NCBI GenBank assembly: GCA_014529385.2
Contig: CM043962.1
Coordinates: 53,897,905 to 53,961,904 of the forward strand
DNA length: 64,000 nucleotides
Direction: 5' to 3'
From: Adiantum capillus-veneris
Lineage: Eukaryota; Streptophyta; Polypodiopsida; Polypodiales; Pteridaceae
In this document: one piece after another, positions 1 through 10,167 of the stretch
How positions within the stretch are numbered: position 1 is the stretch's first letter
Layout of the letters: each line of letters starts with the position of its first letter
Notes under the pieces: generated by a model
What the model was told of the DNA's origin: nothing
Databases searched by the model: none
What the model saw: the letters and a program-made list of their open reading frames with translations, nothing else
Position numbers and translations under genes: made by a program

Positions 1-300
1 CTTTATTTGGGTTTTGATATGCGGGAACAGCAAGTGCTTGAGGAGTCTCGTGTTCGGAATGTCATCTTTTGGAATGCAATGATTGCAGGGAATGCCGACA
101 CGGTTGTGGCAAGGTCTGCAACACTAAACTGGGTAACAAAAATCTCGATGATGATGTCAGTCGAGGGCGGCTGAAGAAAGTGCTTGAGATAGCAATGCTT
201 GCCGATATGTATTCTTAATGTGGTGCCAACCCAAAGCAAGGCCGCCCAATGAACGTGCTTGGCATTGCTTTAGCCGACATGTATACTAAATGTAGTGAGG
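1..300 (+). pseudogene. PPR (pentatricopeptide repeat) protein fragment, broken
   Basis: The first bases translate, frame 1, to a piece reading QQVLEESRVRNVIFWNAMIAG, less its last residue, which matches the plant PPR pattern 'VLEELPxRNVVSWNALIAGY'. Further right, in other frames, are two partial copies of the 'LVDMYAKCGxLxKA' PPR phrase: LADMYS-CGANPK near 210-240 and IALADMYTKCSEALTKA near 260-295. PLS-class PPR proteins bind organellar RNA and serve in editing or splicing. This piece has in-frame stops and shifts of frame between the motifs, so it is a relic or the edge of a broken gene whose remainder lies left of the window. The motif order is correct for one gene. Similar wording is common in fern PPR families, by memory only. 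Confidence 0.55.
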
Positions 301-607
301 CCCTTACAAAGGCCATGCCACTAAGCTAAGCTGCCCAAGGGCCATTAAAAAGGGCCGCCCATTGGATCAATGGACACCCTAATTATAAAGGGTGTGAAGA
401 TGCAAGAAAAATAAAGGAGAATGGCGGGTAGCAGAGGCCGTAGGCAGCGAGGAGAGAAGCAAAGCTCGCGCTCGCCAGCACGGGCCTGGGATGCCCTCGC
501 CGCAGAAACGGGAAACTCTTTGGAGACCGTCGCGCTTTGGTTCAGCACCAGTGGTGCTGGTTTTTGAGCAGGTCCAACTCGACATGCCACGTCACTAAGC
601 GGCCGTG

Positions 608-631
608 CCCATTAGCGATATCGCTAATGGG
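608..631. repeat. 24-bp perfect palindrome
   Basis: The core CATTAGCGATATCGCTAATG is its own reverse complement, and two more bases on each side (CC...GG) also pair. It lies 28 bp upstream of the TATAAA box at 660. It could be a cruciform or a dimer binding site in an old LTR promoter; the function is unknown. Confidence 0.8.
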
Positions 632-659
632 TTAGCCAGGAATAGAATGGCATGCAAGC

Positions 660-665
660 TATAAA
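660..665 (+). promoter_or_regulatory. TATA box, probable old LTR promoter
   Basis: TATAAA is followed by a GGGGAGG stretch and a CT-rich segment containing CTCTCCTC, a usual layout for a plant LTR core promoter. There is no transcript evidence, and the LTR boundaries are not resolved. Confidence 0.35.
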
Positions 666-2054
666 GGGGAGGTGATTCTTTTTGGGCTCTCCTCTTTTTT
701 GATGAACTCTCTTCGCAGAAGGGTAAGCCAAGGCTGATAAGCGCGCAAGCTCCTTAAGCTCTGGGGGCCTTCTCCTCATCATAGGTGTTGGACGGATACG
801 CCGCGACGGACGTCAGCACAGCGAGAACTCATCTAACAAGATTTGTCAGCTAAGGACGAAGCTTCGACCCGCAGGTGCGTGGAAGCAAGTATAAGGTGTC
901 AACCTACACTCGACCGACTCCTAAATAATTCCTACAGAGGTCTCTACTAATTGTCTAAGTTAAAGTCTTCAAGAGTGCATAAGAGGAAACTTCCTACAAC
1001 GCTTTCTAGAGCCGAACACCCATCAAACAATCTCGAAACACCACAGAACTTGAAGGAGACCCTACTATCACCAATAGGTCGCTCTCCCTAAGGTCTATGA
1101 ACCAAAACCCCAACCCAATACACCTGGTGCAAAATCACGTAGGATGTCTAGCCGAAATTTGCAGGTCTTCGTTTCCAAAATCTAAAGTGCCTAATGTGTA
1201 GCTCTACTCAATGTGAATGCGTGGATATGCTGCAATGCAAAATCGGACAACGTATGCTCACCAAATCACCAGATGAAGCTCGTAGAAGGAGCTCGCAAAA
1301 CAGGACCGTACGCGCACAATGTAGGTATCGGCGCGTAGCTCTCGTTGGGGGTAACACGCTGCACTTCTCCGCACTCGATTCCGACCACCAGTGCACACAT
1401 AGCATCAAGATGAAGCTCACACTCTCTCTCGTACACAGTACGCTCACTCACAACTTCAAAACTTCTTTTTAAAAAAAACGACAAAAGGTCTTTCATTAAG
1501 GTCAAAAAGTGGTATAAATACCTTACAATTCTCAAACCCTAAAGTTCCAAATCAACCATCTACTCAATCTAACTATCAAAACTGGGATACAATCTGGAAA
1601 CTTCTGTAAGCCCCAATATTTACAATGTGAAATGTCGAGTTTTCTCAATAAATGAATAATTACAAAAAAAAATGATAATCTACCGAGAAGTCAGTTTCCG
1701 TAGGGTGTGTCCAGCTTCTAACAATAGGCAAATCTCGGAAGCTCTTATCATCATCGGCTTAACCTCACAAGTAAGCTCTCTCTATCTCTCTCCGGGAGAG
1801 GGAACCTAAGCTCTTATTAACATAAGGTCGATATCCTTAAGCTAAACCTCCTCATAAGCTCGATGCTAAACCTCTCTAATCCCCTTTAGTAATCCTAATC
1901 GAAAGCTCTCAAGGCTAAGTTCTTTAATCGGAAGCTTAAGAAATTGAAGCCATCCTGATCTAAAGCTCTCGAGTTTAAGCTCTCTAATCAAAGTTTCCTC
2001 AAACTCTCTAAGCCAAGCTCCTAAGCCCCATTATCATAAGCTTAACCTCATAAG

Positions 2055-2056
<2 letters not shown>

Positions 2057-2119
<63 letters not shown>
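2057..2119. repeat. (CT)n microsatellite
   Basis: About 60 bp of uninterrupted CT dinucleotides lie inside a CT-rich, AAGCTC-rich region. Confidence 0.95.
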
Positions 2120-2121
<2 letters not shown>

Positions 2122-2929
2122 GAATCAACATAACCCAAAACCCAAACCTCCTGAGCCTCATTAAAAAGCCTTAAGCCATTCTTAAGCTCTATATATCAAG
2201 CTTGATTTCTCATCTCTTGAGCTAGTTCTCGGCAAGGCATGCAAGCAAGGAAGATGGAGGTCGAAGCTTCAGCAGAATCTTGTCACAAATTAAAGCAAGT
2301 AAGGAATTGAAGCCTGCAGGATCACGGAACTGAGCCGATGCCTAATCTAAATTCATTAGCCAAGCCTAATCTCTGAGCCTAATCTTAAACCATGAGCCGA
2401 GCCTAAACCCATTCAATTCTGGAAGACAAATCAAATGGCCAGTGGAAGAGGAAGTTCCTAAGCCATAATGGAAAGAAGCAGAAGGCAGTATTAAGCAGGT
2501 CATTATCACTTTTCTTGACTAGCACCTGGTTTAAGCCAGGATTCATCTTGTAAGGAGCATTAAGCCTTCATTAATGATTGATTAATGATGATTACGGTTG
2601 AGTAATTGGAATTAAGATAACCGTTTGTTTTGAGCATTGTTGTCGTTAATTGTGCCTGCTGAATCTCTTTTCTTGCACCTATCACAACCAGGGGCCCGGT
2701 GCCTTCCCGGCTCACCATTCGCACATTTATCCCCCGACAACGGTCTAGATGATCATCAACTCCTCCCAAGAGGAAACGGTCAACCCACAGTCCCTCTGCT
2801 CGTCACTCCAAAAGGGAAGAGAGGAAAAAAAGGAAGAAAGGGGAAAGAAAGAGGTCACCCTCTTCTCCTTCTTTTTCACCTTCCTCCTCTTTCGATGAAA
2901 GCTATGGGTATTCTCTTAGATAATACAAG

Positions 2930-3859
2930 AGGGGAGGACATCGCAAATCTTACCGTGCATGGCAAAGGTCACAAAAGCTCAGGAAGTTCCAAGAGGGAGG
3001 AAAGAGTATCTCTTTTCTCACCTATGATTACACCTTTGGTGACACTAACAAAGTATTGGCTTTCATCCAGCAATTTGATGTGGCCTTTGGAGACGAGGGA
3101 TTCATAGATTCCTCCAAGATACGCCATGTAGCCATGCAATTCCAAAAATCGGCTCTTCAATGGTGGGCTAGCCTTCGTGGAAACGGCGAAGCCCCAAAGA
3201 CATGGAAAACTCTACGAGTTTCCATCATGAAGCAATTCCTTGCAAGCAATGCAAAGGACAAAGTGCTTACTGATAAGGAAAAGTTTGAAGCTTCTCTCCC
3301 ATGGGTCTATTCACAAATATGTGGACAAGTTTTGGGTTTACATCTCAAAACTATTGTCTTTCAAAAGATAGACTTTGTCGAGCAAAAGCAACAATTTTGT
3401 GCGAGATTACCTGAAGAGATGGTCGAGTACGTCAACTCTCAACAGCATGGTTCTATCACCGAAGTAATCCACCACACCATGGTTACTTCGTGCATCAATT
3501 TCCAACAAGGGGCTAGACGAAATGTCAAGCCCCTAAAAAACAAAGACAAGAGTGATGCAAAGGGGAAAACCGATGCCCAAAATTCTTCCCAAGGCAATTC
3601 CAATAATAATAACAACAACAACTATTGGTCCAAGGAGAAGGGAGTCTACAAAGTTAAGAATAAACTCTCTCATAAAGAGCTTGAAGCTTTTCGCAAGGAC
3701 CAAAAATGTTTTAAGTGTGGGGAGCAAGGACATGGCTATCGTTCTTGTCCCAAGAGAAATGCCCGCAATGAGACTCCTAGAGCTTCCACCATCGAAGCTC
3801 CAAAAGAGGATGCTCATTTTGCAAAGGATCACCTCTCTCCTATGCTTGGGGAAAGGTAA
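2930..3859 (+). mobile_element. gag: Ty3/gypsy gag fossil (capsid and zinc knuckle)
   Basis: The translation has the retrotransposon Gag signature: FIQQFDVAFGDEGF, then MQFQKSALQWWASLR (the aromatic QWW motif of plant gypsy capsids), an Asn-rich linker, and one CCHC zinc knuckle, CFKCGEQGHGYRSC, near 3710-3755. Gag would package element RNA in cytoplasmic particles. The block ends where an LTR piece of another family begins (3858). The polymerase piece at 5310-5665 may be the next part of the same element. It is a fossil, broken, with no paired LTRs recognised. Confidence 0.8.
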
Positions 3860-4253
3860 GGGAGCATGATGCCTTCATCTTGAATGGGGTGAGCTCATAT
3901 AAAAGCCACTAAACCTAATTTTTACACATTCTCTCATTGTGCAATAGAATCCGCTCTTGCTCCATCTCCACCTTCTCCTTCACCATCTCCTTGTGTGTGT
4001 GTGTGTGTACGTGTGGAGAGAGTGTGAGAGTGTGTGTGTGATCGAGCGTTGCGGCGGCACGACGGCGGCGAGGCGGTTGAGGGCGGCGCAGCGGCGTCTC
4101 CCTCTTCTTCGTGGCACGGGAATCCTTCATTCGCAACTACGCAGGAAGGTGAGTGACACACCATTCTTCCTTGTGAGCTTGTCTGTTGTATGACTGTGTG
4201 CTAGGAGCCTGTGTGGCTCGAACACGGCACGTAGCAAGTCCCTAGCCGTGACA
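3858..4253 (+). mobile_element. Partial LTR, same family as the LTRs at 21006 and 29730
   Basis: The stretch GAGCTCATATAAAAGCC...AACCTAA followed by CTCTTGCTCCATCTCCA, a GT microsatellite and a GCGGCG-rich block is the reverse complement of the LTRs at 21006-21591 and 29730-30357. The first 250 or so bases of those LTRs are not present here. It ends in ...GTGACA immediately before a primer-binding site, so this is the right side of a 5' LTR in plus orientation. It abuts a gypsy gag on the left. Confidence 0.7.
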
Positions 4254-4257
4254 TTTT

Positions 4258-4276
4258 TGGCGCCGCTGCCGGGGAG
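4258..4276 (+). other. Primer-binding site, tRNA-Asp type
   Basis: TGGCGCCGCTGCCGGGGAG differs by one base, over the shared stretch, from the tRNA-Asp primer site used by many plant gypsy elements (TGGCGCCGTTGCCGGGGA). It sits 4 bp after the LTR end, the expected place. Confidence 0.75.
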
Positions 4277-5309
4277 CTGCTGTGCGTGAAGCTCCAATGG
4301 CGACCTGTAAATTGCATTGAAGCTATTTTTTTGTAGGAAAGGCGCGGCTTAAGTTTGATTATTGTTGTTATGAATTCTAGGGCTTGTGTCTGTAGCCACT
4401 CCAACACTGAGTCGAGAGTCCACTCAGTCTGGTCCTTGCCGCAAAGGGGAAAAGAGAAGCCAACCGTTGAGTCCAAGGCCTCTACCCCCCTAGCTGCAAG
4501 GAACAAAACATGAACACTGAAGCAGGCTGCCTCAAAGTCTGTTGAGGCGTCACCGAGAAAGCGTGTAAAGGCATAGGCAAAGAAGTCCCATCGACGCCGA
4601 ATGTCGAAACTCGTCAAACCACGAGAGATTTCTGCAAAGGGAGACGTCTGTACCAGAAGAGGGGGTCGCAAGAAAGGTTGTCCCTCTCTCACCAAGCGAC
4701 TTGTGGCAAAGGCGCTGCCAAGAGATCTCCTAGCAGCCTGGGATGGCCCTGCACCCTGGGTCGACTGTGGGACTGGAGTGGGAGGGGGGGGGGTGTAGGA
4801 GCAGGGGGAGAGGGGGGCGAGGGGGGTCGGCAAAGGTAGAGGGGCGGGGAGGAGAGGCGGCAGGAGCAGGAGGCAGGGGGGGGGGCTGAGGAGGAGGGGG
4901 GGAACTTGGGGGGAGGCGGGGTTGTTGAGGGTGAAGCTGAGGTGGAGGCTTGATCAAGGACCTCCTCTTGCTCAAGGGAACCAAATCGGTTCCCCGTGCG
5001 AAGCCACTGCAGCTGGGCAGGCGCCTAAGGACCATGCTGAGTGCCAGGTTGTCGTTGTGGCCCCTACTGTCATCGACCACGAATCTGCTGCCATCCCTCC
5101 TCCGCTGGAGCTCCAGGCTCGGAGGGTGGCTCTGCCTGTGTGCTTTGTGTCTCTGCCTGTGGCTGCTGGCCAGCCCCTGAAGGCTGGGGCTGGTGGGCCT
5201 GTGGTGTAGGTCGGCGCCTCCTCTGTGGAAAGGCCTTCGCAAGATGGCTCATCGGTCGACAAATGATAATCCTCCCGCTTTTGATAAATCAATGAAGAGC
5301 TTAGTTTTT
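4277..5309. mobile_element. Internal region of the LTR piece, with an unrecognised antisense ORF
   Basis: Downstream of the primer site there is no plus-strand gag. The minus strand is open across 4201-4833 (about 210 codons). Its middle has ordinary protein composition (FDIRRRWDFFAYAFTRFLGD, later TEWTLDSVLEWLQTQALEF), while its N-terminal part is Pro/Ser-rich and its C-terminal part is antisense LTR. I do not recognise it. Antisense ORFs are known in some plant gypsy lineages, but chance is possible. Positions 4780-4920 are G-rich with runs of 4 to 9 G on the plus strand. Confidence 0.35.
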
Positions 5310-5665
5310 GCGTACAAGACTTTTGTTAGAGTCCCTAAAATATCTTAATGTTTTATCAAATGTAAATGGTAGGAATGAAGAAGAGTTAGACTTGTCTAAT
5401 TTTCTAAAAGGATTCCAAAATGTGTTCATCGATGATATTCCTATGGACTTACCTCCAAACGAGGGGATGATGACCATAGAATTGTTGAGCTCCTACCAGG
5501 AAGCTCACTGCCTAACAATCCTCCTTATCGAGCTTCCCAAGTTCAACAAGAGGAGATCATGAGGCAAGTACAAGAATTCATAGACAAAGGGATGGTGAGG
5601 CCTAGCTCCTCTCCCTTTTGTTCTCCAATCCTTTTACTGAAAAACACAGATGGTACATATCATTG
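5310..5665 (+). mobile_element. Ty3/gypsy polymerase fossil, start of reverse transcriptase
   Basis: The phrases FQNVFIDDIPMDLPPN, then QVQQEEIMRQVQEFIDKGMV, RPSSSPFCSPILLLKNTDGTY match the conserved lead-in of plant gypsy reverse transcriptase ('ELPPxRGIxHRI...ExxEIxxQVxELLxKGxIRPSxSPxAxPVLLVxKKDG'). Only the N-terminal edge is present; palm motifs such as YxDD are absent. Probably the same broken element as the gag at 2930-3859. Confidence 0.7.
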
Positions 5666-6188
5666 TTAGCGTGCAAACGACAAGGAAAATGAGTGCCTCT
5701 ATAGCCTTGCATGAGTCACACCGTCAGAAGGAAGAACTTTTGCACCGCCGAAACCACGTGATAAGCACATGTAAAGATTTATGAAGAACCCTTCTAACAT
5801 GAAGCACACTTGGAATTAGGAGAAACCAAGGACATAAAGATGTAGCTCATCTCAAGTAGATGTCCGTAGAGAATCTATAAGCTAAAAACAGATAAAAGAT
5901 GAGAGAGTTATGGCCACTCAAAGTTGGGGGTGTACTCTCTCTTGCTCAAAAATGAGCTCTCTGGAAAGTTTGCAGGTGTTGCAGCTATAAAATGGGGCCT
6001 CTTTTGATCTTTTATTCCAAGAGATATCTTCTCTCTCTTCAGCCGACAAGTATCTCTTGCAAGGCTCCATTTAATTGGTCCAATTTTGGCTTCATTTGGG
6101 TAAGAAATGGGCAGCTTATAACTTTTGGGCCAAGAGAATGCGGAATGGCTAGCTCAACTTCTCAAATTAAAAATGCAGCAACAAGAGC
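5666..6188. other. No gene seen; promoter-like TATA
   Basis: The only landmark is TATAAAA at 5986, in the context GCAGCTATAAAATGGGGCC, followed about 200 bp later by small ORFs at 6189 and 6415. It may be the LTR or leader promoter of the unrecognised element that follows. Confidence 0.3.
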
Positions 6189-6320
6189 ATGATGGATGGA
6201 CTGAAAAATAAAATCAACAAGATCATTGAGGAAAACAGGGTCATGTCAGAACTGAAGGTTGAAGCCCAGAGAGAAGATGATCGCTTCGAAACCCTGCTGG
6301 AGGCCAAAAGATCAGACTAA
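6189..6320 (+). CDS. Small ORF, 43 residues, charged helical, unrecognised
   Basis: Starts MMDGLKNKINKIIEENRVMS and continues with Glu/Lys/Arg-rich sequence ending LLEAKRSD. Its spacing of hydrophobic residues suggests a short coiled coil. An overlapping frame also looks helical (LAQLLKLKMQQQEHDGWTEK). Such charged helices are common at the start of plant retroelement gag genes; here there is nothing firm to assign. Low confidence that it is translated. Confidence 0.2.
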   Translation: MMDGLKNKINKIIEENRVMSELKVEAQREDDRFETLLEAKRSD

Positions 6321-6414
6321 TTAAAGTAAATCAAAAAATAACCTCATGAAGGATGCTATCATGCAAAAGTAAATTTATCATGAACTGGTATAGATTGTTG
6401 ATAGGAATGGAGAA

Positions 6415-6870
6415 TTGACCCTCAATGTGGAGAATTTTATTGAGATAGTTCAATATGATCTACGAGGAAAGGCAACTCGATACACTACATCATTGGCCAA
6501 TCAAGCACTCATGGAATATCTGGAAAGCCAAAAGGACCAAGATGAAGACCATGAGGATGAGGAAGAAGAGAATGATGATCAAACCCATGACCAAAGGACT
6601 CAAAAGAAGGATAATGATGATGATGGTCAGGGTGGACGCAATACAAGGTTAGCTACAGCAGCTGGCTCAACAACCAATGGGAGTAAATATTCAAATCATG
6701 GTGCAAACAAGCTAGTTGAGGATCAAGCACCACTTGCTACGGACACACGACATCCACCTAGTCAACAAGCTGGCAGATTGACAGACCATAATCAGAATAA
6801 GGGAAAAGCCATTTTGTTGGAAATTGACTATGAGTCTGACCACACTCACCCAATGAGTTGTTGGCATTAA
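6415..6870 (+). CDS. Hypothetical acidic protein, about 151 codons, unrecognised
   Basis: An open frame without a clear ATG start. The first 40 residues (LNVENFIEIVQYDLRGKATR...MEYLESQ) look folded. They are followed by a strongly acidic tract (QDEDHEDEEEENDDQTHDQ), then Lys/Asp-rich and Gln/Asn-rich low-complexity sequence. No signal peptide, membrane segment or zinc knuckle is visible. It may be the remains of a retroelement gag or a nuclear acidic protein. Neighbours are mobile-element DNA on both sides, which favours the former. Confidence 0.3.
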   Translation: MTLNVENFIEIVQYDLRGKATRYTTSLANQALMEYLESQKDQDEDHEDEEEENDDQTHDQRTQKKDNDDDGQGGRNTRLATAAGSTTNGSKYSNHGANKLVEDQAPLATDTRHPPSQQAGRLTDHNQNKGKAILLEIDYESDHTHPMSCWH

Positions 6871-7254
6871 ATAAGAGCCTGCAAAAAGGGAAACATCTTT
6901 AAATCCAAAAATTCTTAGATGATAAGTCAATATATTCAAATCTACATAGATTTTAGATGATCCATGTCGAAGCCAGACGCATGGCTGCAGCATGGAAGTT
7001 AGCCAACTATCATGATTAGATAGTTTGCCAGTTACCTCCACATCCCACGTGTGTGAAGAACTCCAATATGGGAACTAAAAAATGATGACCAAGTAGTGTA
7101 AAGAACTCCAGAATGGGAACTAATGAATGATGACAGAGTTATCAACCCAGTGACCAAATACTTAACCACAACATATCTTAAGTCACTGGGAATTCATGTA
7201 GAAATGCTGCTAGGTAACATGCCAACCTATAAGGGTTCCCAGAAACACTATTTG
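6871..7254. other. No gene seen; short 46-bp direct duplication
   Basis: GAACTCCAATATGGGAACTA at 7057 is repeated with changes at 7103 (GAACTCCAGAATGGGAACTA), each followed by an AATGATGAC string: two tandem copies of a 46-bp unit. Otherwise featureless. Confidence 0.6.
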
Positions 7255-9226
7255 GCTCAGGATAAGGCACACCACCTTTATCCCAACAACCTCCCACTTA
7301 AAGGTGAATGTGTGGATAAGTGGATCCACCATAGGACCTAGTAGAATATATAACGGTAGGTGCGAGAATCTCTTGACCTATGCCCAATAGCTCTCTCAAA
7401 GTACGCACATGCCACCACATAGGCTCTAGTATGTGTGGAAGCATGTATCTGATAGGTATTCCATAATGATTTGCATAGATCCTTGATGCATCATACTATG
7501 CTCCCACTACAACTGCTATCTTGGGTCTTGACATTAGAAGGTTGTACCTGACACTCTTGAAGGTCAATTAAAACTAAATGCTATTTTTTGGCCAATCCAT
7601 GGCATTTGTATCAATGCTAAGTGCATCATCTACCATTCTATTCATGGCATGCACCTCAATGCTATGTGTATCCTCTACATCATCGGGACTACTCATCACA
7701 TCTTGGCATCACCATATCATCCTCTAGCATGAGCATGTCAAAAAACCCTCTATCATCCATGTTTGTACTAGCAGGCATCTTGAGGGCATCTCTACCCTAA
7801 GAGGGTAAATTTGTTGTGTCTTGCTAGAGCAAGTCCTTTCCAACTCTGCCTCTATAGACACAACGTGCACAACAATATGGAGATCCACAAAATAGACTCA
7901 TCTCGTCTATTGCTAGCATGTCTGCAAGCAAATTGAGAGCAAACCGTCTCATACTTCACAAACATGCAATGGAGAGAAAATGAGCATACACAAAACTCAC
8001 TCCTGCAAGAGTGGACACATGAACACAAAACTATGTCCAAAAGTGAAAAAACCTATCACGGTGAGATTCAAAACGCGATCACTATCAAAGTGGGAGGAAT
8101 GCTTAATCACTAAAGCATCAAAGGGTAAAGTGCAGGTATATAGAAATTATGGCGAGTATCCCAGAGGAAATTTGACTTAGGTTACTCTGTAAGCAAAATC
8201 TCAAATAAGCTCAGTCATAAAATTGGCAACAAAAAAATGCATAAAAGCAACAATGAAGCCAACTAGGCTATGCGCATAAATAGAGAGCAAATTCCTAAAT
8301 CATAGACATCATACACTTGGCTAAAACCTGATCATATGGCTCTCTGAAATCCATGAAGAGTAGAGACACAATATGTTAGATGTAACCAAAACCCTTAAGA
8401 CCCATTCAACACAAACCATATCATGCAAAAATTTACATAGAGTATATAGATGTCAAAAGGATGGCAAAGGAGCTCCCATCCACACAAGTGGATCTCTTGA
8501 AAAATCCACCCATCTAAATCTTGCATACGTGTGATTTTACAAAATTAAAGCTATAAAGAGTTCATTTATATATGCACATGTCATACATGACAATAAACAA
8601 CACAAATCCGTGCACAATTAATTTTCTCTGAAAATGCATACAGTCATGTGAGTAGAAATCTAGAAAACGCACACACGTAAGCCTCAATTGAAATGATCCA
8701 TTGATAAAAAAATTAGACATCCAAGCTATGTCCACTCTATGTGTGCCAAATTTCACTCACAGACACTGATAGCTCACATTACAACGGTTAGGTAAGCACA
8801 CACCTCAAATATGCATGCCACTTGTAGCCATGAACATATCACACAACCACATTCGGATGTGTATCAATCCAAAATCCACATATAAAAGTAGTACTTGCAT
8901 GTATAAATTCAAGCTAAATGAGATCTCAAAGAGCACCACAATGCCATATAAATTTCCAAAAACCCAAATTACACAATGCTTTGTAGTGTAGAAATTCACA
9001 TGTCACAACTCCTATGCGTCTAGATACACTTGTATAATTCTAATGAAAATTTCAAAATTTTGACATTATCATCACGTCTGAAACATGAAAAACTCTGGGA
9101 TAGACTACTAGATCATATTATAGATATGAGTCGGTGTTTGAGAGATATACCAAAAACAACGTTTTTCCAATCCAAAAGTGCTTAACAAATCTACTACTAC
9201 TACACCTTCTATAATGTTGATTAGAC

Positions 9227-9662
9227 ATTAGGAAGAGGATGGGGTGTAGGAGGGCCTCTTTATTTGCCATGAGCTTATGAAGGTGATTAACATTTTGATG
9301 AATAGGTATACGCCATGTGTGCAAGAATGGTGGGTGTGGAAGAGATGTGTAAGAGTGGTCAAAGGATGCACATTTCCCCCCCAAAAGGAGGTAGATAGTT
9401 TTATGATTTTTGGCCTTCCATAACTCCACATATGATCTAGAATCTACACGTCCAGCTCTTTCCATAGATATGCTACATGATATGGTTTTACCTGCTAGAT
9501 TTTAAATTCCATTTTGGGGAGAAATTTTGAATTCAAATAAACTAGCCATTTTGCCTGTTTGAATTCAAAAGTTGTCATTTGATTACTTTCTTAATACAAA
9601 AGGTTTAACTTCCTTAAATTGCCAAATAAAGAGGCCCTCCTAAACCCCATTATCTTCCTAAT
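9227..9662. mobile_element. MITE-like element with 42-bp inverted ends
   Basis: The left end ATTAGGAAGAGGATGGGGTG... continues TAGGAGGGCCTCTTTATTTG. The right end, reversed, is ATTAGGAAGATAATGGGGTT... with the same continuation: about 38 of 42 bases agree. The 436-bp element has no coding capacity. The same end sequence is found at 12195 (plus) and 42338 (minus), the borders of the large TIR element, so this looks like its non-autonomous derivative. I see no clear target duplication. It lies inside the copia-like element at 7255-10167. Confidence 0.7.
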
Positions 9663-9973
9663 TATTTCAAAATTTTGACATCGCCATGGATCCCAAAATG
9701 TGGCAAAACCCCAACCTAGACTCCTAGATCACATCTATCTGACTACATACGACAAAGATATGCAAAAACTTATGTTTTGGAAACCTAAAAACAGCAAAAA
9801 CGACCTGTAAATATTATTGCTCTTGCTTTTTCTCTGCAAAAATCAGAAAATTGTTGTTTCTCAAGCTCTAAAAAATATGAAAATCCATTCCCCCTACTTA
9901 CTTGTTGTCAACATCGCTCCCTCTTGAGATCGGGAAGCTCACCACCACTGTAACCAAATGCTCCGATACTAGT

Positions 9974-10167
9974 TGAAACAATGAGTATGCAAATGCATGG
10001 GTGAGAGAGAGAGAGAGAGAGGAAGGAGAAGATGGAGACGATGTGCGGGTGAAGCTAACCTCTCAAGTAGAAGACTGAGAGAGATCCTTATTCTTGTATA
10101 TGTACAAAGAATAAGGAGAAAGTAAATGTGTGGGCTCTAGGTAAGGCACACCACCTTTACCCCAACA
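9974..10167 (-). repeat. 5' LTR of the copia-like element
   Basis: 194 bp, TG...CA, with a short GA microsatellite inside. The matching piece at 7255-7288 shares GGTAAGGCACACCACCTTTA nearly exactly. Confidence 0.5.

Larger units (their letters stand above)
301..2929. other. Intergenic stretch without a supported gene; LTR-promoter-like DNA
   Basis: No convincing coding region is visible. A TATAAA box at 660-665 sits in a GC-moderate block that looks like an LTR or leader, and another TATAAA-like string lies near 373. From about 1740 to 2160 the DNA is a loose series of 'AAGCTCT...TAAGCT' phrases. The stretch leads into the gypsy gag at 2930 and may hold that element's degraded 5' LTR and leader. 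I found no second copy or clear TG...CA ends to prove it. Confidence 0.3.
7255..10167 (-). mobile_element. Non-coding copia-like LTR element, damaged
   Basis: On the minus strand an LTR beginning TGTTGGGGTAAAGGTGGTGTG starts at 10167 and ends near 9974, followed by a Met-type primer site (TAGTATCGGAGC, compare TGGTATCAGAGC). At the other end the same LTR start is seen at 7288, immediately after the polypurine tract CTTTAAGTGGGAGGT, but only about 33 bp of that LTR remain. The 2.7 kb between shows no gag, protease, integrase or polymerase phrases on either strand, so it was probably mobilised by another copia. The polypurine tract is identical to that of the Tnt1-like element at 30664-35651, a likely helper lineage. 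Old and broken. Confidence 0.5.

Noticed and set aside
345-590. Minus-strand open frames of 68-81 codons
   Set aside because: Composition is irregular, with no motif, and two overlapping frames are equally open, as expected by chance.
9050-9740. TTTCAAAATTTTGACAT direct repeats around the MITE as a long target duplication
   Set aside because: The copies lie about 180 bp left of the MITE and right beside it on the other side, so they do not border both ends; probably an older duplication in the copia-like element.
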